A stretch of DNA of 64,000 nt from positions 2,108,001-2,172,000 of the forward strand of contig NZ_AP026738.1 of the NCBI RefSeq assembly GCF_002157685.2, read 5' to 3'. Position 1 is the first letter of the stretch. Each line of letters starts with the position of its first letter. This DNA comes from Comamonas thiooxydans. GTDB taxonomy: Bacteria > Pseudomonadota > Gammaproteobacteria > Burkholderiales > Burkholderiaceae_C. The notes beneath the pieces were generated by a model. It worked only from the letters and a program-made list of their open reading frames with translations, had not been told where the DNA came from and searched no databases. A program made the position numbers and the translations under genes. This document shows positions 1 through 8,925 of the stretch, in pieces.

Positions 1-68
1 GCGGTTTCGGTTGAGGCGTGCATATTCATCTCTTCTTGTTCTCGGCCCGGTTGCGAGCCGCTACGTAA

Positions 69-1004
69 TCAGTAACGGTGAGGCACAAAGCCCTTGGGCA
101 GGCCTGCGGGTGGCAGCATGCCGTACAGCGCCTCGCCCGGCAGTCCGGCGGCCAGCGTTTCTCGCGCTGCAAGCAATCGCTCAATATCAATGCCGGTGCG
201 CAGTCCCATGGCTTCGAACATGAAGACCAGATCTTCGGTCACCACATTGCCGGAGGCGCCGGGGGCATAGGGGCAGCCGCCCAGCCCGGCCTGAGATGCG
301 TCGAAAGTGCGCACACCTGCCTCATAGGCGGCCAGGCAGTTGGCCAGGCCCAGGCCTCTGGTGTTGTGCATATGCGCGGCGCCGGCCTTGTCGCCGAGTT
401 CGCTGCGCAGGCGCGTGAACAGGCGCTTGACCTGGGCCGGGTTGGCCATGCCCGTGGTGTCCGACAGACCCGATTCGTCGGCGCCGGCGGCCACGCAGGC
501 TGCAGCCAGAGCGATCACCTCGTCCTCGGGCACCAGGCCCTGCAAGGTGCAGCCGAAGGCGGTGGAGATGCCGGCCTCGATATGCACTGCAGGGGCGATC
601 TCGTCGCGCAGCCTGGCGATGGCGCGCACTTCCTCCACCATCTGTGCGGGCGTCTTGCGCACATTGGCCATGGAGTGCGCGGGGCTGGCCGATACGGGCA
701 GCGTGATCTTGTGCGCGCCGGCGCGCATGGCGGCTTCGGCTCCCTTGAGATTGGGCACCAGGGCCATGATGGTGATGCCGGGGTGGGTGACGGCATGGCG
801 CACGACTTCGGCGGCATCGGCCATCTGCGGCAGCAGCTTGGGCGAGACAAAGGAGCCGACTTCGATTTCCTGCACACCCGCTGCCACCAGGGCGTCGATC
901 CAGGCGTATTTATGGGCCGTGCTCATGGTGGCCGAGACCGACTGCAGGCCGTCGCGGGGGCCGACTTCGCTGATCAGGAGATCGAAGCGATGGGGGAATG
1001 ACAT
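69..1004 (-). CDS. mvaB: Hydroxymethylglutaryl-CoA lyase
   Basis: Cleaves 3-hydroxy-3-methylglutaryl-CoA to acetoacetate and acetyl-CoA, the last step of leucine catabolism. The 311-residue protein is a full-length HMGL-like TIM barrel. It opens with the EVGPRDGLQ motif near residue 13 and carries the family signature GLGGCPYAPGASGN around residues 240-253, with the catalytic Cys at about 244. The metal-binding HMHNTRG segment is also present. It diverges from an IclR-type regulator across a 141-base gap holding a perfect palindrome, so local control by that regulator is likely (inference). No other leucine-degradation gene is visible in the window. Confidence 0.92.
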   Translation of the reverse strand: MSFPHRFDLLISEVGPRDGLQSVSATMSTAHKYAWIDALVAAGVQEIEVGSFVSPKLLPQMADAAEVVRHAVTHPGITIMALVPNLKGAEAAMRAGAHKITLPVSASPAHSMANVRKTPAQMVEEVRAIARLRDEIAPAVHIEAGISTAFGCTLQGLVPEDEVIALAAACVAAGADESGLSDTTGMANPAQVKRLFTRLRSELGDKAGAAHMHNTRGLGLANCLAAYEAGVRTFDASQAGLGGCPYAPGASGNVVTEDLVFMFEAMGLRTGIDIERLLAARETLAAGLPGEALYGMLPPAGLPKGFVPHRY

Positions 1005-1060
1005 GGTTGCCTCACTTGGATTTCATGCTTGCATTGCAGCTGGCACAATGTTGTAATGAT

Positions 1061-1077
1061 GTTCTATCAGATAGAAC
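1061..1077. promoter_or_regulatory. Perfect palindrome, candidate IclR operator
   Basis: GTTCTATC-A-GATAGAAC is a perfect inverted repeat with 8-base arms and a 1-base centre. It lies between the divergent mvaB and iclR-type starts, 57 bases and 69 bases away respectively. Its position and its GTTC/GAAC ends suit an IclR-family site. Function is inferred. Confidence 0.55.
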
Positions 1078-1145
1078 TAAATTCTTTCTATTGAAATATT
1101 GCCTTGCGTCCTGATGCCCTGTCAAGCTGAGGGGCAGGAGTTTTT

Positions 1146-1874
1146 ATGCCGCGTAAATCCCTGAATGAATCCGTCGCCGACGAGAATGCCGCGCCTGGCG
1201 GTGTGGCCGCAGTGGACCGTGCCCTCAGCGTGCTGGGTGCATTCCAGGATGGCGATGCCGCGCTGAGCCTGGCCGAGCTGGCCGAGCGAACGCGCCTTTA
1301 CAAGAGTACGGTGCTGAGGTTGCTGGCCTCTCTGGAGCATGGTGGCTGGGTTCAGCGCCAGGATGACGGGCGCTATGCGGTGGGTCCGGCCGTGGCCAGG
1401 CTGCATGCGGTTTACGAACAGAGCTTCTCGCTGGACAAGCTGGTCATGCCGGTGCTGCGCGCACTGGTTCAGGCCACGGGCGAGAGCGCGGCCTACCATG
1501 TGCGCCAGGGGCGCGAACGCCTGTGTCTGTACCGCGTGGATTCGCCGCATCCGGTGCGCGACCATGCACGTGCCGGTGATCTGCTGCCTCTGGACAAAGG
1601 CGCGGGCGGGCGGGTGCTGGTCGCTTTCGATCCGGAGCTGGGCGATTGGGTGAAGAAGCAGCGCAGCCACTATGCGCGGGTACGGGCCGATGGTTACGAA
1701 GCCCTGGTGGGCGACAGGCATAGCGAGATCGCCGGTATTTCGGCCCCGGTTTTCCGCCGCAGCGGGGAGTTGGCCGCTGCCCTGACGCTGACCATGCCAG
1801 CGCATCGCTATGACGAGCGCTATGTCAAAAACGTGTTGCAGGCCGCGCGCGACCTGGGGGCGCAGCTGCCCTAG
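1146..1874 (+). CDS. IclR-family transcriptional regulator
   Basis: A 242-residue regulator. The N-terminal winged helix-turn-helix (about residues 22-80) contains ALSVLGAF and SLAELAERTRLYKSTVLRLLASL, typical of IclR proteins. A C-terminal ligand-binding domain follows (about 95-240) with the conserved YHVRQG and G-AGRVLVAF-type segments. The start is the ATG after GGGGCAGGAG. It faces the HMG-CoA lyase gene across a palindrome and probably regulates that gene and itself. The effector cannot be read from sequence; a leucine or acetoacetate-pathway acyl-CoA or acid is a guess. Confidence 0.9.
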   Translation: MPRKSLNESVADENAAPGGVAAVDRALSVLGAFQDGDAALSLAELAERTRLYKSTVLRLLASLEHGGWVQRQDDGRYAVGPAVARLHAVYEQSFSLDKLVMPVLRALVQATGESAAYHVRQGRERLCLYRVDSPHPVRDHARAGDLLPLDKGAGGRVLVAFDPELGDWVKKQRSHYARVRADGYEALVGDRHSEIAGISAPVFRRSGELAAALTLTMPAHRYDERYVKNVLQAARDLGAQLP

Positions 1875-1936
1875 CCACTGATGTCGCGGAATTCAGGCGC
1901 ATGCTCGATGGTCGCGGCCAACGATGAAGCTGTGAA

Positions 1937-2842
1937 TCACGGGCTTGCCGGCTCGGGCTGAAAGCCCGACTCGCTGCGCACGCGCAAAAAGCGGGCAAAG
2001 CGCGGCAGCCCGCTTTTTTCGTGCAGTCCTTGGTAGCGGTAGGTGACCCAGCTGCCGAGCGCAGGCGGGCTTTTGCGCATCTGCGCCGTCAGTCCGGAGC
2101 CCAGTGAGAACTGCTTTCCGTCCGGGGTCTGCACCAGTAGCGCACCCGTCATGCCCTGCCATTGCCCGCGTCCGCTTTTGTAGCCTATGACCTGGGCTTC
2201 GGCATCATCGAAAGGCTTGAGCTTGAGCAGATCGTCGCTGCGGCCCGGGCGATAGGGTGCGCTGCCCTTGTGCAGCATCAAGCCCTCGCCGCCGCCTTTG
2301 ACGACTGTGTGCAGCCATTGCTGCAGCTCGGCTTCCGAGCCCAGCTTGCGCTGCTCCACCATCTGCACCCAGTCCTGGGCAATGGCGCTCACGGTGCGCT
2401 GCAGCAGCGGCAGGCGCTGGTCAAAGCTGCCCGGAGCCGTGGGTAGATCAAACACCATGAATCTCATCTGGCGCCAGGCTTGGTCGTCGGGGATGGCCTG
2501 TGCCGTGGTGGACTGGGCATGGCCAAACCGGCCGCGTCCGGCCCAGAGCTCGCCATCCATGGGGGTGGCTGGCCAGTCCCGGACAAACCACTCAGGCGCC
2601 GCGATCCGTTGCCCGCCACGGCTGACGAGCTGGTGGCCGTTCCAGTAGCCGCGCACGCCGTCCAGTTTTTCGCTGACCCAGTAGTCCTGCAGCGGCAGGC
2701 CGCTGCGCCAGACCTGGGCTAGCATCAGCGACGGCGGCTGGGCCGTGGTCTGTGCCCGCACGGCAATAAAGCCCATGCAGAGGCAGGCGCAGACCAGCCA
2801 GAGCATGCATTTCCGCAGGGATCGGTGCCGTGGTTCAGGCAT
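1937..2842 (-). CDS. Exported ATP-dependent DNA ligase (Lig E type)
   Basis: Minimal ATP-dependent DNA ligase of 301 residues with an N-terminal hydrophobic signal (about 11-31, ending AVRA-Q), as in periplasmic Lig E proteins. Nucleotidyltransferase motifs are in order: EKLDGVRG (motif I, adenylated Lys at about 59), MDGELW (III), FMVFDLP (IIIa), GGGEGLMLHKG (IV) and LLKLKPF (V). A C-terminal OB-fold follows (VTYRYQGL near 265). There is no BRCT or zinc domain. Lig E enzymes seal nicks in extracytoplasmic DNA, probably linked to DNA uptake or biofilm DNA; that role is inferred. It stands alone, 176 bases from sodC on the same strand. Confidence 0.85.
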   Translation of the reverse strand: MPEPRHRSLRKCMLWLVCACLCMGFIAVRAQTTAQPPSLMLAQVWRSGLPLQDYWVSEKLDGVRGYWNGHQLVSRGGQRIAAPEWFVRDWPATPMDGELWAGRGRFGHAQSTTAQAIPDDQAWRQMRFMVFDLPTAPGSFDQRLPLLQRTVSAIAQDWVQMVEQRKLGSEAELQQWLHTVVKGGGEGLMLHKGSAPYRPGRSDDLLKLKPFDDAEAQVIGYKSGRGQWQGMTGALLVQTPDGKQFSLGSGLTAQMRKSPPALGSWVTYRYQGLHEKSGLPRFARFLRVRSESGFQPEPASP

Positions 2843-2971
2843 GGCTATCTCCCGGTAAAGATGCAGCTCATGCTAGAGCGCGGAGCCTATGCTGTCGATG
2901 CGGGCACGAACCCGTATCAAAAAACATAGCTATCAGCGGCTTATCTATAGGAATTGTGGTGATTCCAATGA

Positions 2972-3001
2972 AAAAGCCGCTGAAGCCAGGCAGCGGCTTT
3001 T
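2972..3001 (-). terminator. Rho-independent terminator after sodC
   Basis: Hairpin AAAAGCCGCTG / CAGCGGCTTTT with an 8-base loop, flanked by A and T runs. It lies just beyond the stop of the minus-strand SOD gene. Confidence 0.75.
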
Positions 3002-3018
3002 GTCCAGGGGCAAGGCCT

Positions 3019-3540
3019 TCAGTCGCGACTGATGACGGCGCAGGCGATGCGCGCGCCGGCATTGCCCGTGGGCTGGGTGGTGTAGTCGTCGGGCTGGGCA
3101 TGAACGATGACCGCGCGGCCTATGACATTGCCAGGGCCGGCCAGCAAGGTGATGTCTGCCGACTGTACGTTGACGGTGGCCACGCCGTTGGAGTCGGCCT
3201 TCAGGCTGGGCAGGTCGCCCATATGGTGCTGGGTCGAGTCATATTTGCCATGCGGATTGCCCAGCGGGTTGAAGTGGCCGGCAGCGGCATTGCCGTTGTC
3301 GCCGCAGTCGCCCTTGTCGTGGATGTGAAAGCCGTGCTCGGAATTGGGCTTGAGGCCGTGAATCACGGCATTGATCACCACTTGCTGTCCGGTCTTCTGG
3401 GTGAATTTCACATCGCCGCCGACCTTGCTGCCCGAAGTGGCCTGCAGCCTGGCGATGGCCTGGGCGGGCTGGGGCTCGGGGGTGCTGCAGGCCGTCAGGG
3501 CAGCAGCGGATGCGGTCAGGATGAGAAAACGATATGGCAT
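3019..3540 (-). CDS. sodC: Cu/Zn superoxide dismutase, lipoprotein
   Basis: Dismutates superoxide in the periplasm. The 173-residue precursor has a lipoprotein signal with lipobox LTAC (Cys at about 18), so it is probably membrane-anchored. Copper and zinc ligands are visible in GFHIH (about 70-74), the H-FNP-GNPH segment near 90-97 and the later HHMGD and IVHAQPDDY segments. The C-terminal GNAGARIACAVI motif is the SodC signature. Both conserved cysteines (CGDNG and IAC) are present. It appears monocistronic with its own terminator. Confidence 0.93.
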   Translation of the reverse strand: MPYRFLILTASAAALTACSTPEPQPAQAIARLQATSGSKVGGDVKFTQKTGQQVVINAVIHGLKPNSEHGFHIHDKGDCGDNGNAAAGHFNPLGNPHGKYDSTQHHMGDLPSLKADSNGVATVNVQSADITLLAGPGNVIGRAVIVHAQPDDYTTQPTGNAGARIACAVISRD

Positions 3541-3659
3541 GTAAGCTCCTCTTGAATATTCGTCAGAACCATAGAGAAAACACTGTGAACCATAGCGTCA
3601 GTGCTTTGCCGCGCTTGTAGGGCAAGGGCCAAGATGTCGGGGACGGTCTCAAAAAACAA

Positions 3660-3690
3660 AGCCCCGCAGGCCTCGGAAGCCTGCGGGGCT
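3660..3690 (-). terminator. Rho-independent terminator after fabI
   Basis: A strong inverted repeat, AGCCCCGCAGGC / GCCTGCGGGGCT. Read on the minus strand it is followed by TTTGTTTTTT, 23 bases past the fabI stop. Confidence 0.85.
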
Positions 3691-3712
3691 GGTGTCGTCA
3701 AAAGCCTGAGGC

Positions 3713-4513
3713 TCAGACCTGATCGGCAGACAGGCCTGCAGTCTGGCTGAAGCCGCCATCCACATAGGTGATCTCGGCGGTCACGCCGGAGGCCAGGTCG
3801 GACAGCAGGAAGGCCGCGACATTGCCGACGTCTTCAATGGTCACGTTGCGGCGCAGAGGAGCGGCGTCGGCCACGCGGCCCAGCAGCTTGCCGAAGTCCT
3901 TGATGCCCGAGGCAGCCAGGGTCTTGATGGGGCCGGCGGAGATGCCGTTGGCACGAATGGCGCGGCCGTCGGCAGTGCGGCCCACGGCTTCTGCCAGGTA
4001 GCGCACGGATGCTTCCAGCGATGCCTTGGCCAGGCCCATGGTGTTGTAGTTGGGGATGGAGCGCAGAGCACCCAGATAGGACAGGGTCAGCAGCGAGGAC
4101 TTGTCGTTCAGGTAAGGCAGGGCAGCCTTGGCCATGGCGGGGAAGCTGTAGGCGCTGATATCGTGGGCGATCTTGAAGTTCTCGCGGCTCAGACCGTCCA
4201 GGAAGTTGCCGGCAATGGCTTCACGGGGGGCAAAACCGATGGAGTGCACAAAGCCGTCGAACTTACCCCAGGTGGCGCCCAGGTCGGCGAACAGCTTTTC
4301 GATCTGGGCGTCGTCGCCCACGTCGCAGTCGAACACCAGCTTGGAGTCGAAGTCGGCAGCAAATTCGGTGATGCGGTCCTTGAAGCGTTCACCCACATAG
4401 CTGAAAGCCAGTTCTGCGCCTTGCTCGTGGCAGGCCTTGGCAATGCCGTAGGCAATGGAACGGTTGGACAGAACGCCCGTGATCAGCAGCTTTTTACCGG
4501 CGAGAAAACCCAT
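3713..4513 (-). CDS. fabI: Enoyl-[acyl-carrier-protein] reductase (NADH)
   Basis: Reduces trans-2-enoyl-ACP in the last step of each fatty-acid elongation cycle. At 266 residues it is normal FabI length. It has the modified SDR cofactor site [13 protein letters not shown] (about 13-25), the HSIGFAP segment with the Gly whose substitution gives triclosan resistance in E. coli, and the Y-x6-K catalytic pair in [15 protein letters not shown] near the C-terminus is typical of the SDR end. The wild-type Gly predicts triclosan sensitivity (inference). It diverges from the yejA-like gene. Confidence 0.96.
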   Translation of the reverse strand: MGFLAGKKLLITGVLSNRSIAYGIAKACHEQGAELAFSYVGERFKDRITEFAADFDSKLVFDCDVGDDAQIEKLFADLGATWGKFDGFVHSIGFAPREAIAGNFLDGLSRENFKIAHDISAYSFPAMAKAALPYLNDKSSLLTLSYLGALRSIPNYNTMGLAKASLEASVRYLAEAVGRTADGRAIRANGISAGPIKTLAASGIKDFGKLLGRVADAAPLRRNVTIEDVGNVAAFLLSDLASGVTAEITYVDGGFSQTAGLSADQV

Positions 4514-4633
4514 TGTTGTTCTCCAAAGAAAATTGAAAGAGACGATGGCTGCATCTGTGGCAGACGCGCCATCTTTGAAAACGTATCTGTTCGAACTGGG
4601 TGCGAATCAGTCGGGGTAGGGCAGAATTGTCGC

Positions 4634-6448
4634 ATGCGCCATTGGATGATTTGCTCAGCCCTGATTGTCAGCAGCCAAGTTGCCACACCTGCCCTGGCAG
4701 CACATGGCTATGCACTCTGGGGGCAGCCCAGGTACGCGGCCGACTTCAAGCACTTTGACTATGTGAACCCCGCAGCGCCCAAGGGTGGCGAGTTGCGCAT
4801 GGTCAGCAATCTGCGCTATTCGACCTTCGACAAGTACAACCCCTTCACCATCAAGGGCTCGCCGCCGGCCTATCTGGCGGACATGCTGTTCGAGACCCTG
4901 CTGACCCCCAGTCTCGACGAGACGGCGACGGGCTATGGGCTGCTGGCCGAGGATGTGGAGGTGGCAGCCGACGGCCTGTCCGCGACTTTCAAACTGCGCA
5001 AGCAGGCGCGTTTTCACAACGGCAAGCCCGTGCTGGCCCAGGATGTGAAGCACAGCTACGAGACGCTGCTGAGCAAATATGTCTCGCCCGGCTACAAGAC
5101 GCTGTTTGCCGAGGTGGCTGCCTGTGATGTGCTCGACGAGCGCACGGTGCGCTTTCGCTTCAAAAAGCCCAACCGCGACCTGCCGCTGACCGTGGGCGCC
5201 CTGCTGCCGGTGTTCAGCCGTGACTGGGGGCTGGGCGCGGATGGCAAGCCCAAGGCCTTCGATCAGGTGGTGATGGACACGCCTATCGGCAGCGGGCCCT
5301 ACAAGATAGGGCCGGTCAAGTTCGGCAAGGACATCAGCTATGTTCGCGACCCTCAATATTGGGGGGCAGCCTTGCCGGTGCGTGTCGGTCTGGCCAATTT
5401 TGACCGAATCACCATCAAGATCTACAAGGACAACACGGCGCGGCTGGAGGCCCTCAAGGCCGGCGAGTTCGATCTCATGCGCATCAATAGCGCGGGCGAC
5501 TGGGCCAGGCGTCTGACGGGACGGCGCTTCGCCTCGGGCGAACTGGTCAAGGGCGCGTTCGAGAACAAGCTGCCCTCGGGTTTTCAGAGTTTTTTCCTGA
5601 ATACGCGGCGTGAGCTGCTCAAGGATGTGCGTGTGCGCGATGCCTTGGGCCTGGCTTATGACTTTGAGTGGATGAGCCGTCAGATGTTCTATGGCGCATA
5701 TCAGCGCGTGCATGGATTGTTTGGCAACACCGCTTGCGAAACCACGGGCGATCCCAGCGAGGCCGAGTTGGCTCTGCTCAAGCCCTATGAGGGCAGTCTG
5801 CCGCCAGGCACGCTGGGGCAGATGGCCCAGCCGCCACGCACCGATGGGCCTGATGGCCTGCGCGGCAATCTGCGGCGTGCGCAGAAGCTGCTGGCCGATG
5901 CCGGCTGGACGGTCAGGGATGGAGCCTTGCGCAATGCCGGGGGCGAGCCCATGGTGCTGGAATATCTGGACAGCAGCGAGAGCGGTGTCAAGATCGTCAG
6001 CAGCTGGATGCGCAATCTGGAAAAGCTGGGCATCACGCTCAAGGTGCGCAACGTGGACTACGCGCTCTATCAGCAGCGCATGGACAAATACGATTTCGAC
6101 ATCGTGACGCTCAACGTGCCCGGCACGCACAATCCGGGTCAGGAATATGCCGAGCTGTTCGGCAGCGCCGCCGCCGATGTGGAGGGGGCCTCAAACTATG
6201 TCGGTCTCAAGAGCAAGGCCGTGGATGCCATCATCGCCCAGATGGCTGCGGCCAAGTCCGAGCAGCAGATGCTGCCCGCCTGCCACGCGCTGGAGCGCAT
6301 CATCGTGCACGGCCACTACCTGATCCCGCAGTACTACTCGGGCACCCACCGCATGGTCTATGACGCCTGGAGGCTGGCGCTACCCGGGCAGATTCCTGCC
6401 TATTCGCCGGGCGAGCTATGGGCCGTCTATGCCTGGTGGGCCAAGTAA
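4634..6448 (+). CDS. Periplasmic oligopeptide-binding protein, YejA type
   Basis: Family 5 extracellular solute-binding protein of 604 residues, first gene of a YejABEF-like ABC importer; in enterobacteria this system takes up short peptides and microcin C. The ATG at 4634 is chosen because it begins a clean signal peptide ending PALA-AHGYALWG. YejA-like landmarks include the FKHFDYVNPAAPKGGEL entry and DTPIGSGPYKI. Its stop codon lies inside the first copy of a 90-bp triple repeat. The open frame extends upstream into DNA opposite fabI, but that part has no signal sequence. Confidence 0.9.
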   Translation: MRHWMICSALIVSSQVATPALAAHGYALWGQPRYAADFKHFDYVNPAAPKGGELRMVSNLRYSTFDKYNPFTIKGSPPAYLADMLFETLLTPSLDETATGYGLLAEDVEVAADGLSATFKLRKQARFHNGKPVLAQDVKHSYETLLSKYVSPGYKTLFAEVAACDVLDERTVRFRFKKPNRDLPLTVGALLPVFSRDWGLGADGKPKAFDQVVMDTPIGSGPYKIGPVKFGKDISYVRDPQYWGAALPVRVGLANFDRITIKIYKDNTARLEALKAGEFDLMRINSAGDWARRLTGRRFASGELVKGAFENKLPSGFQSFFLNTRRELLKDVRVRDALGLAYDFEWMSRQMFYGAYQRVHGLFGNTACETTGDPSEAELALLKPYEGSLPPGTLGQMAQPPRTDGPDGLRGNLRRAQKLLADAGWTVRDGALRNAGGEPMVLEYLDSSESGVKIVSSWMRNLEKLGITLKVRNVDYALYQQRMDKYDFDIVTLNVPGTHNPGQEYAELFGSAAADVEGASNYVGLKSKAVDAIIAQMAAAKSEQQMLPACHALERIIVHGHYLIPQYYSGTHRMVYDAWRLALPGQIPAYSPGELWAVYAWWAK

Positions 6449-6711
6449 AGTGGCCCCCACGCTCCACCGTTGCACGGGTCGCTGCCCCCCGAGGGGGCTG
6501 ACCTTGCTTGGGGCGGCCCGGCGCGGCGGCCCAGGTAAAGTGGCCCCCACGCTCCACCGTTGCACGGGTCGCTGCCCCCCGAGGGGGCTGGCCTTGCTTG
6601 GGGCGGCCCGGCGCGGCGGCCGAGGTAAAGTGGCCCCCACGCTCCACCGTTGCACGGGTCGCTGCCCCCCGAAGGGGCTGGCCTTGCTTGGGGCGGTCCG
6701 GGGCGGCGGCC
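6445..6711. repeat. Three tandem copies of a 90-bp GC-rich repeat
   Basis: Units begin at 6445, 6535 and 6625 with exact 90-base spacing. Each contains AGTGGCCCCCACGCTCCACC, a CCCCCCGAGGGGG hairpin core and GCTTGGGGCGG. The copies differ at only a few positions (for example gaggggg versus gaagggg in the third). The array includes the yejA-like stop codon and fills most of the 299 bases before yejB. Similar GC-rich intergenic units are common in Comamonadaceae genomes (from memory). Confidence 0.93.
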
Positions 6712-6747
6712 ATCGCAACTGCGGCTGAAAACAAGGGTTGATCGAAG

Positions 6748-7776
6748 ATGTTTGCCTATATTCTCAAACGCATTTTGCTGATGATCCCCACGCTGCTGGG
6801 TGTGCTGCTGCTGACCTTTGTGGTCATCCAGTTCGTGCCCGGCGGCCCGGTGGAGCAGTATCTGGCCGAGGCCAAGGCCGGTGCCGGACATGGTGCCGAA
6901 GGCGCTTCCATGAGCTATCGCGGCGGACAGGGCGTGGACCCCAAGCGGATCGAGGAGATCAAGGCGCTGTACGGCTTTGACAAGCCGCCGGCCGAACGCT
7001 TTGTGCAGATGCTGGGGCAGTTCGCGCGTTTCGATCTGGGCACCAGCTTTTTCCAGAACAAAAGCGTCTGGGCGCTGGTCAAGGAAAAACTGCCGGTCTC
7101 CATCAGCCTGGGCCTGTGGACGTTTTTCATCAGCTATCTGGTGGCCGTGCCACTGGGTGTGGCCAAGGCCGTCCGGGCCGGCTCGCGCTTCGATCTGGCG
7201 ACCACCATTGTGATTCTCATCGGCTATGCCATCCCGGGTTTTGTGCTGGGCGTGGCGCTGTTGGTCGTCTTTGGCGGGCAGCTGCAGTGGTTTCCGCTGC
7301 GCGGGCTGACTTCGGCCAATTTCGACGAACTCAGCACCATGGGCAAGGTGGCAGACTATCTCTGGCATATCGCGCTGCCCGTGACGGCCATGGTGGCCGG
7401 CAGCTTTGCCGTGACGGCCATGCTGACCAAGAACTCGTTTCTCGAAGAGATCCGCAAGCAATATGTGCTGACGGCCCGCGCCAAGGGCCTTTCCGAGCGC
7501 CAGGTGCTCTACAAACATGTGTTTCGCAATGCGCTGATCCCCATCGTCACGGGCTTTCCCTCGGCTTTTATCGGCGCCTTCTTTGCCGGCGCGCTGCTGA
7601 TCGAGACCCTGTTCTCGCTCGACGGCCTGGGTTTGCTCAGCTATGAAAGCGTGATCCGGCGCGACTTTCCCGTGGTGCTGGGCACGCTGTATCTGTTCAC
7701 GCTGATCGGCCTGGTGACCAAGCTCATCAGCGATCTTTGCTATGTCTGGGTAGACCCCCGGGTCAAGTTTGACTGA
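6748..7776 (+). CDS. ABC transporter permease, YejB type
   Basis: Inner-membrane permease of 342 residues for the peptide importer. It has an N-terminal transmembrane segment (about 9-30), a periplasmic loop with the FVPGGPVEQYLAE stretch typical of Yej/Opp permeases, and five further membrane helices. The permease EAA-like loop is at about 230-255 (LTARAKGLSERQVLYKHVFRNAL). The protein ends YVWVDPRVKFD, characteristic of YejB. It is followed after 3 bases by the second permease. The 299-base gap from the binding-protein gene, full of hairpin repeats, may lower its expression relative to that gene (inference). Confidence 0.93.
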   Translation: MFAYILKRILLMIPTLLGVLLLTFVVIQFVPGGPVEQYLAEAKAGAGHGAEGASMSYRGGQGVDPKRIEEIKALYGFDKPPAERFVQMLGQFARFDLGTSFFQNKSVWALVKEKLPVSISLGLWTFFISYLVAVPLGVAKAVRAGSRFDLATTIVILIGYAIPGFVLGVALLVVFGGQLQWFPLRGLTSANFDELSTMGKVADYLWHIALPVTAMVAGSFAVTAMLTKNSFLEEIRKQYVLTARAKGLSERQVLYKHVFRNALIPIVTGFPSAFIGAFFAGALLIETLFSLDGLGLLSYESVIRRDFPVVLGTLYLFTLIGLVTKLISDLCYVWVDPRVKFD

Positions 7777-7779
7777 TTT

Positions 7780-8925
7780 ATGCAAGATAAGCCTCAAACC
7801 ATTGCCCTGCAGGCGCAAGAAGCTATGAATACAGGAGTAGAGCGTGTGCCGGCGGCGCCTGCTGCCCAATCCGAATCTCCTGGGCGCCGGGCCTGGCGGC
7901 GCTTCAAGGGCAATCGGCTGGGCTTTGTCAGCCTGCTGATCTTCTCGGTGCTGGTGCTGCTCAGCCTGTGTGCCGAACTGCTGTCCAACGACAAGCCGCT
8001 CATCGTGCGCTACGAGGGGCAGACCTATCTGCCGCTGCTGCACGATTACCCGGAAACCACGTTTGGCGGCGATTTCCATACGCCGACCGATTACCTCGAT
8101 CCCTTCATCCAGCAAAGGCTCGGCGAGGGCGAGAACTGGGCGATCTTCCCCATCAACCGCTATGGCAAGTCCACCATCAACTATTTTGCCAAGTCGCCCA
8201 ACCCTTCTGCGCCGTCGGCCGACAACTGGCTGGGCACCGACGATCGGGGGCGCGATCTGCTGGCGCAGCTCATCTATGGTTTTCGCGTCAGCGTCCTGTT
8301 CGGTCTGGCGCTGACGGCCGTGGGCGTGCTGCTGGGCGTGCTGGCGGGAGCGGTGCAGGGCTTTTTTGGCGGCAAGACGGATCTGGCCTTCCAGCGCCTG
8401 ACGGAAATCTGGGGCTCCATGCCCGAGCTCTACCTGCTCATCATCTTCAGCGCGCTGTTTGCGCCCAGTGTCTCGCTGCTGCTGATCCTGCTGAGCCTGT
8501 TCGGCTGGATGGGTCTGGCTGACTATGTGCGGGCCGAGTTTCTGCGCAATCGCCAGCTCGACTATGTGAAATCCGCCCAGGCGCTGGGTGCCAGCAATCG
8601 CTCCATCATCTTTCGCCACATTCTGCCCAACAGCATGACGCCGGTGATCACCTTTTTGCCGTTTCGCATGAGCGGGGCCATCCTGGCGCTGACCTCGCTC
8701 GATTTTCTGGGCCTGGGCGTTCCCCCGGGCACGCCCAGCCTCGGCGAATTGCTGAGCCAGGGCAAGAACAATATCGATGCCTGGTGGATTTCCCTGTCCA
8801 CCTTTGGCGTGCTGGTCATCACGCTGCTGTTGCTGACCTTTATGGGGGATGCCCTGCGCGATGCGCTGGACCCGCGCAAGCAGGCGCACACCGGGGCTGC
8901 AAAGCGCGCAGGAGGCAAGCCATGA
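7780..8925 (+). CDS. ABC transporter permease, YejE type
   Basis: Second permease, 381 residues, partner of the preceding gene. One N-terminal helix (about 45-68) is followed by a periplasmic domain with the GKSTINYFAKSPN and NWLGTDDRGRDLL motifs. Five more helices and an EAA loop near 268-285 (VKSAQALGASNRSIIFRHILPN) come after. The end DALRDALDPRK is typical. The first 15 or so codons lie within a copy of an interspersed repeat also found at 10586 and 18178. The native start could be the internal ATG at 7825. The stop overlaps the ATPase start (ATGA). Confidence 0.92.
   Translation: MQDKPQTIALQAQEAMNTGVERVPAAPAAQSESPGRRAWRRFKGNRLGFVSLLIFSVLVLLSLCAELLSNDKPLIVRYEGQTYLPLLHDYPETTFGGDFHTPTDYLDPFIQQRLGEGENWAIFPINRYGKSTINYFAKSPNPSAPSADNWLGTDDRGRDLLAQLIYGFRVSVLFGLALTAVGVLLGVLAGAVQGFFGGKTDLAFQRLTEIWGSMPELYLLIIFSALFAPSVSLLLILLSLFGWMGLADYVRAEFLRNRQLDYVKSAQALGASNRSIIFRHILPNSMTPVITFLPFRMSGAILALTSLDFLGLGVPPGTPSLGELLSQGKNNIDAWWISLSTFGVLVITLLLLTFMGDALRDALDPRKQAHTGAAKRAGGKP

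Noticed and set aside
4163..4633. N-terminal extension of the yejA-like gene
   Set aside because: It runs antisense to fabI and would bury the signal peptide; the ATG at 4634 begins a proper leader.
6445..6711. Three regular repeats considered as a CRISPR array
   Set aside because: The 90-base units are continuous with no unique spacers, and no cas genes are present.
6427..8889. Long open frame (820 codons) on the minus strand opposite the Yej permease genes
   Set aside because: Rich in His, Gln, Arg and Gly with no domain. It mirrors GC-rich codon use of the real genes on the other strand, which have clear families.
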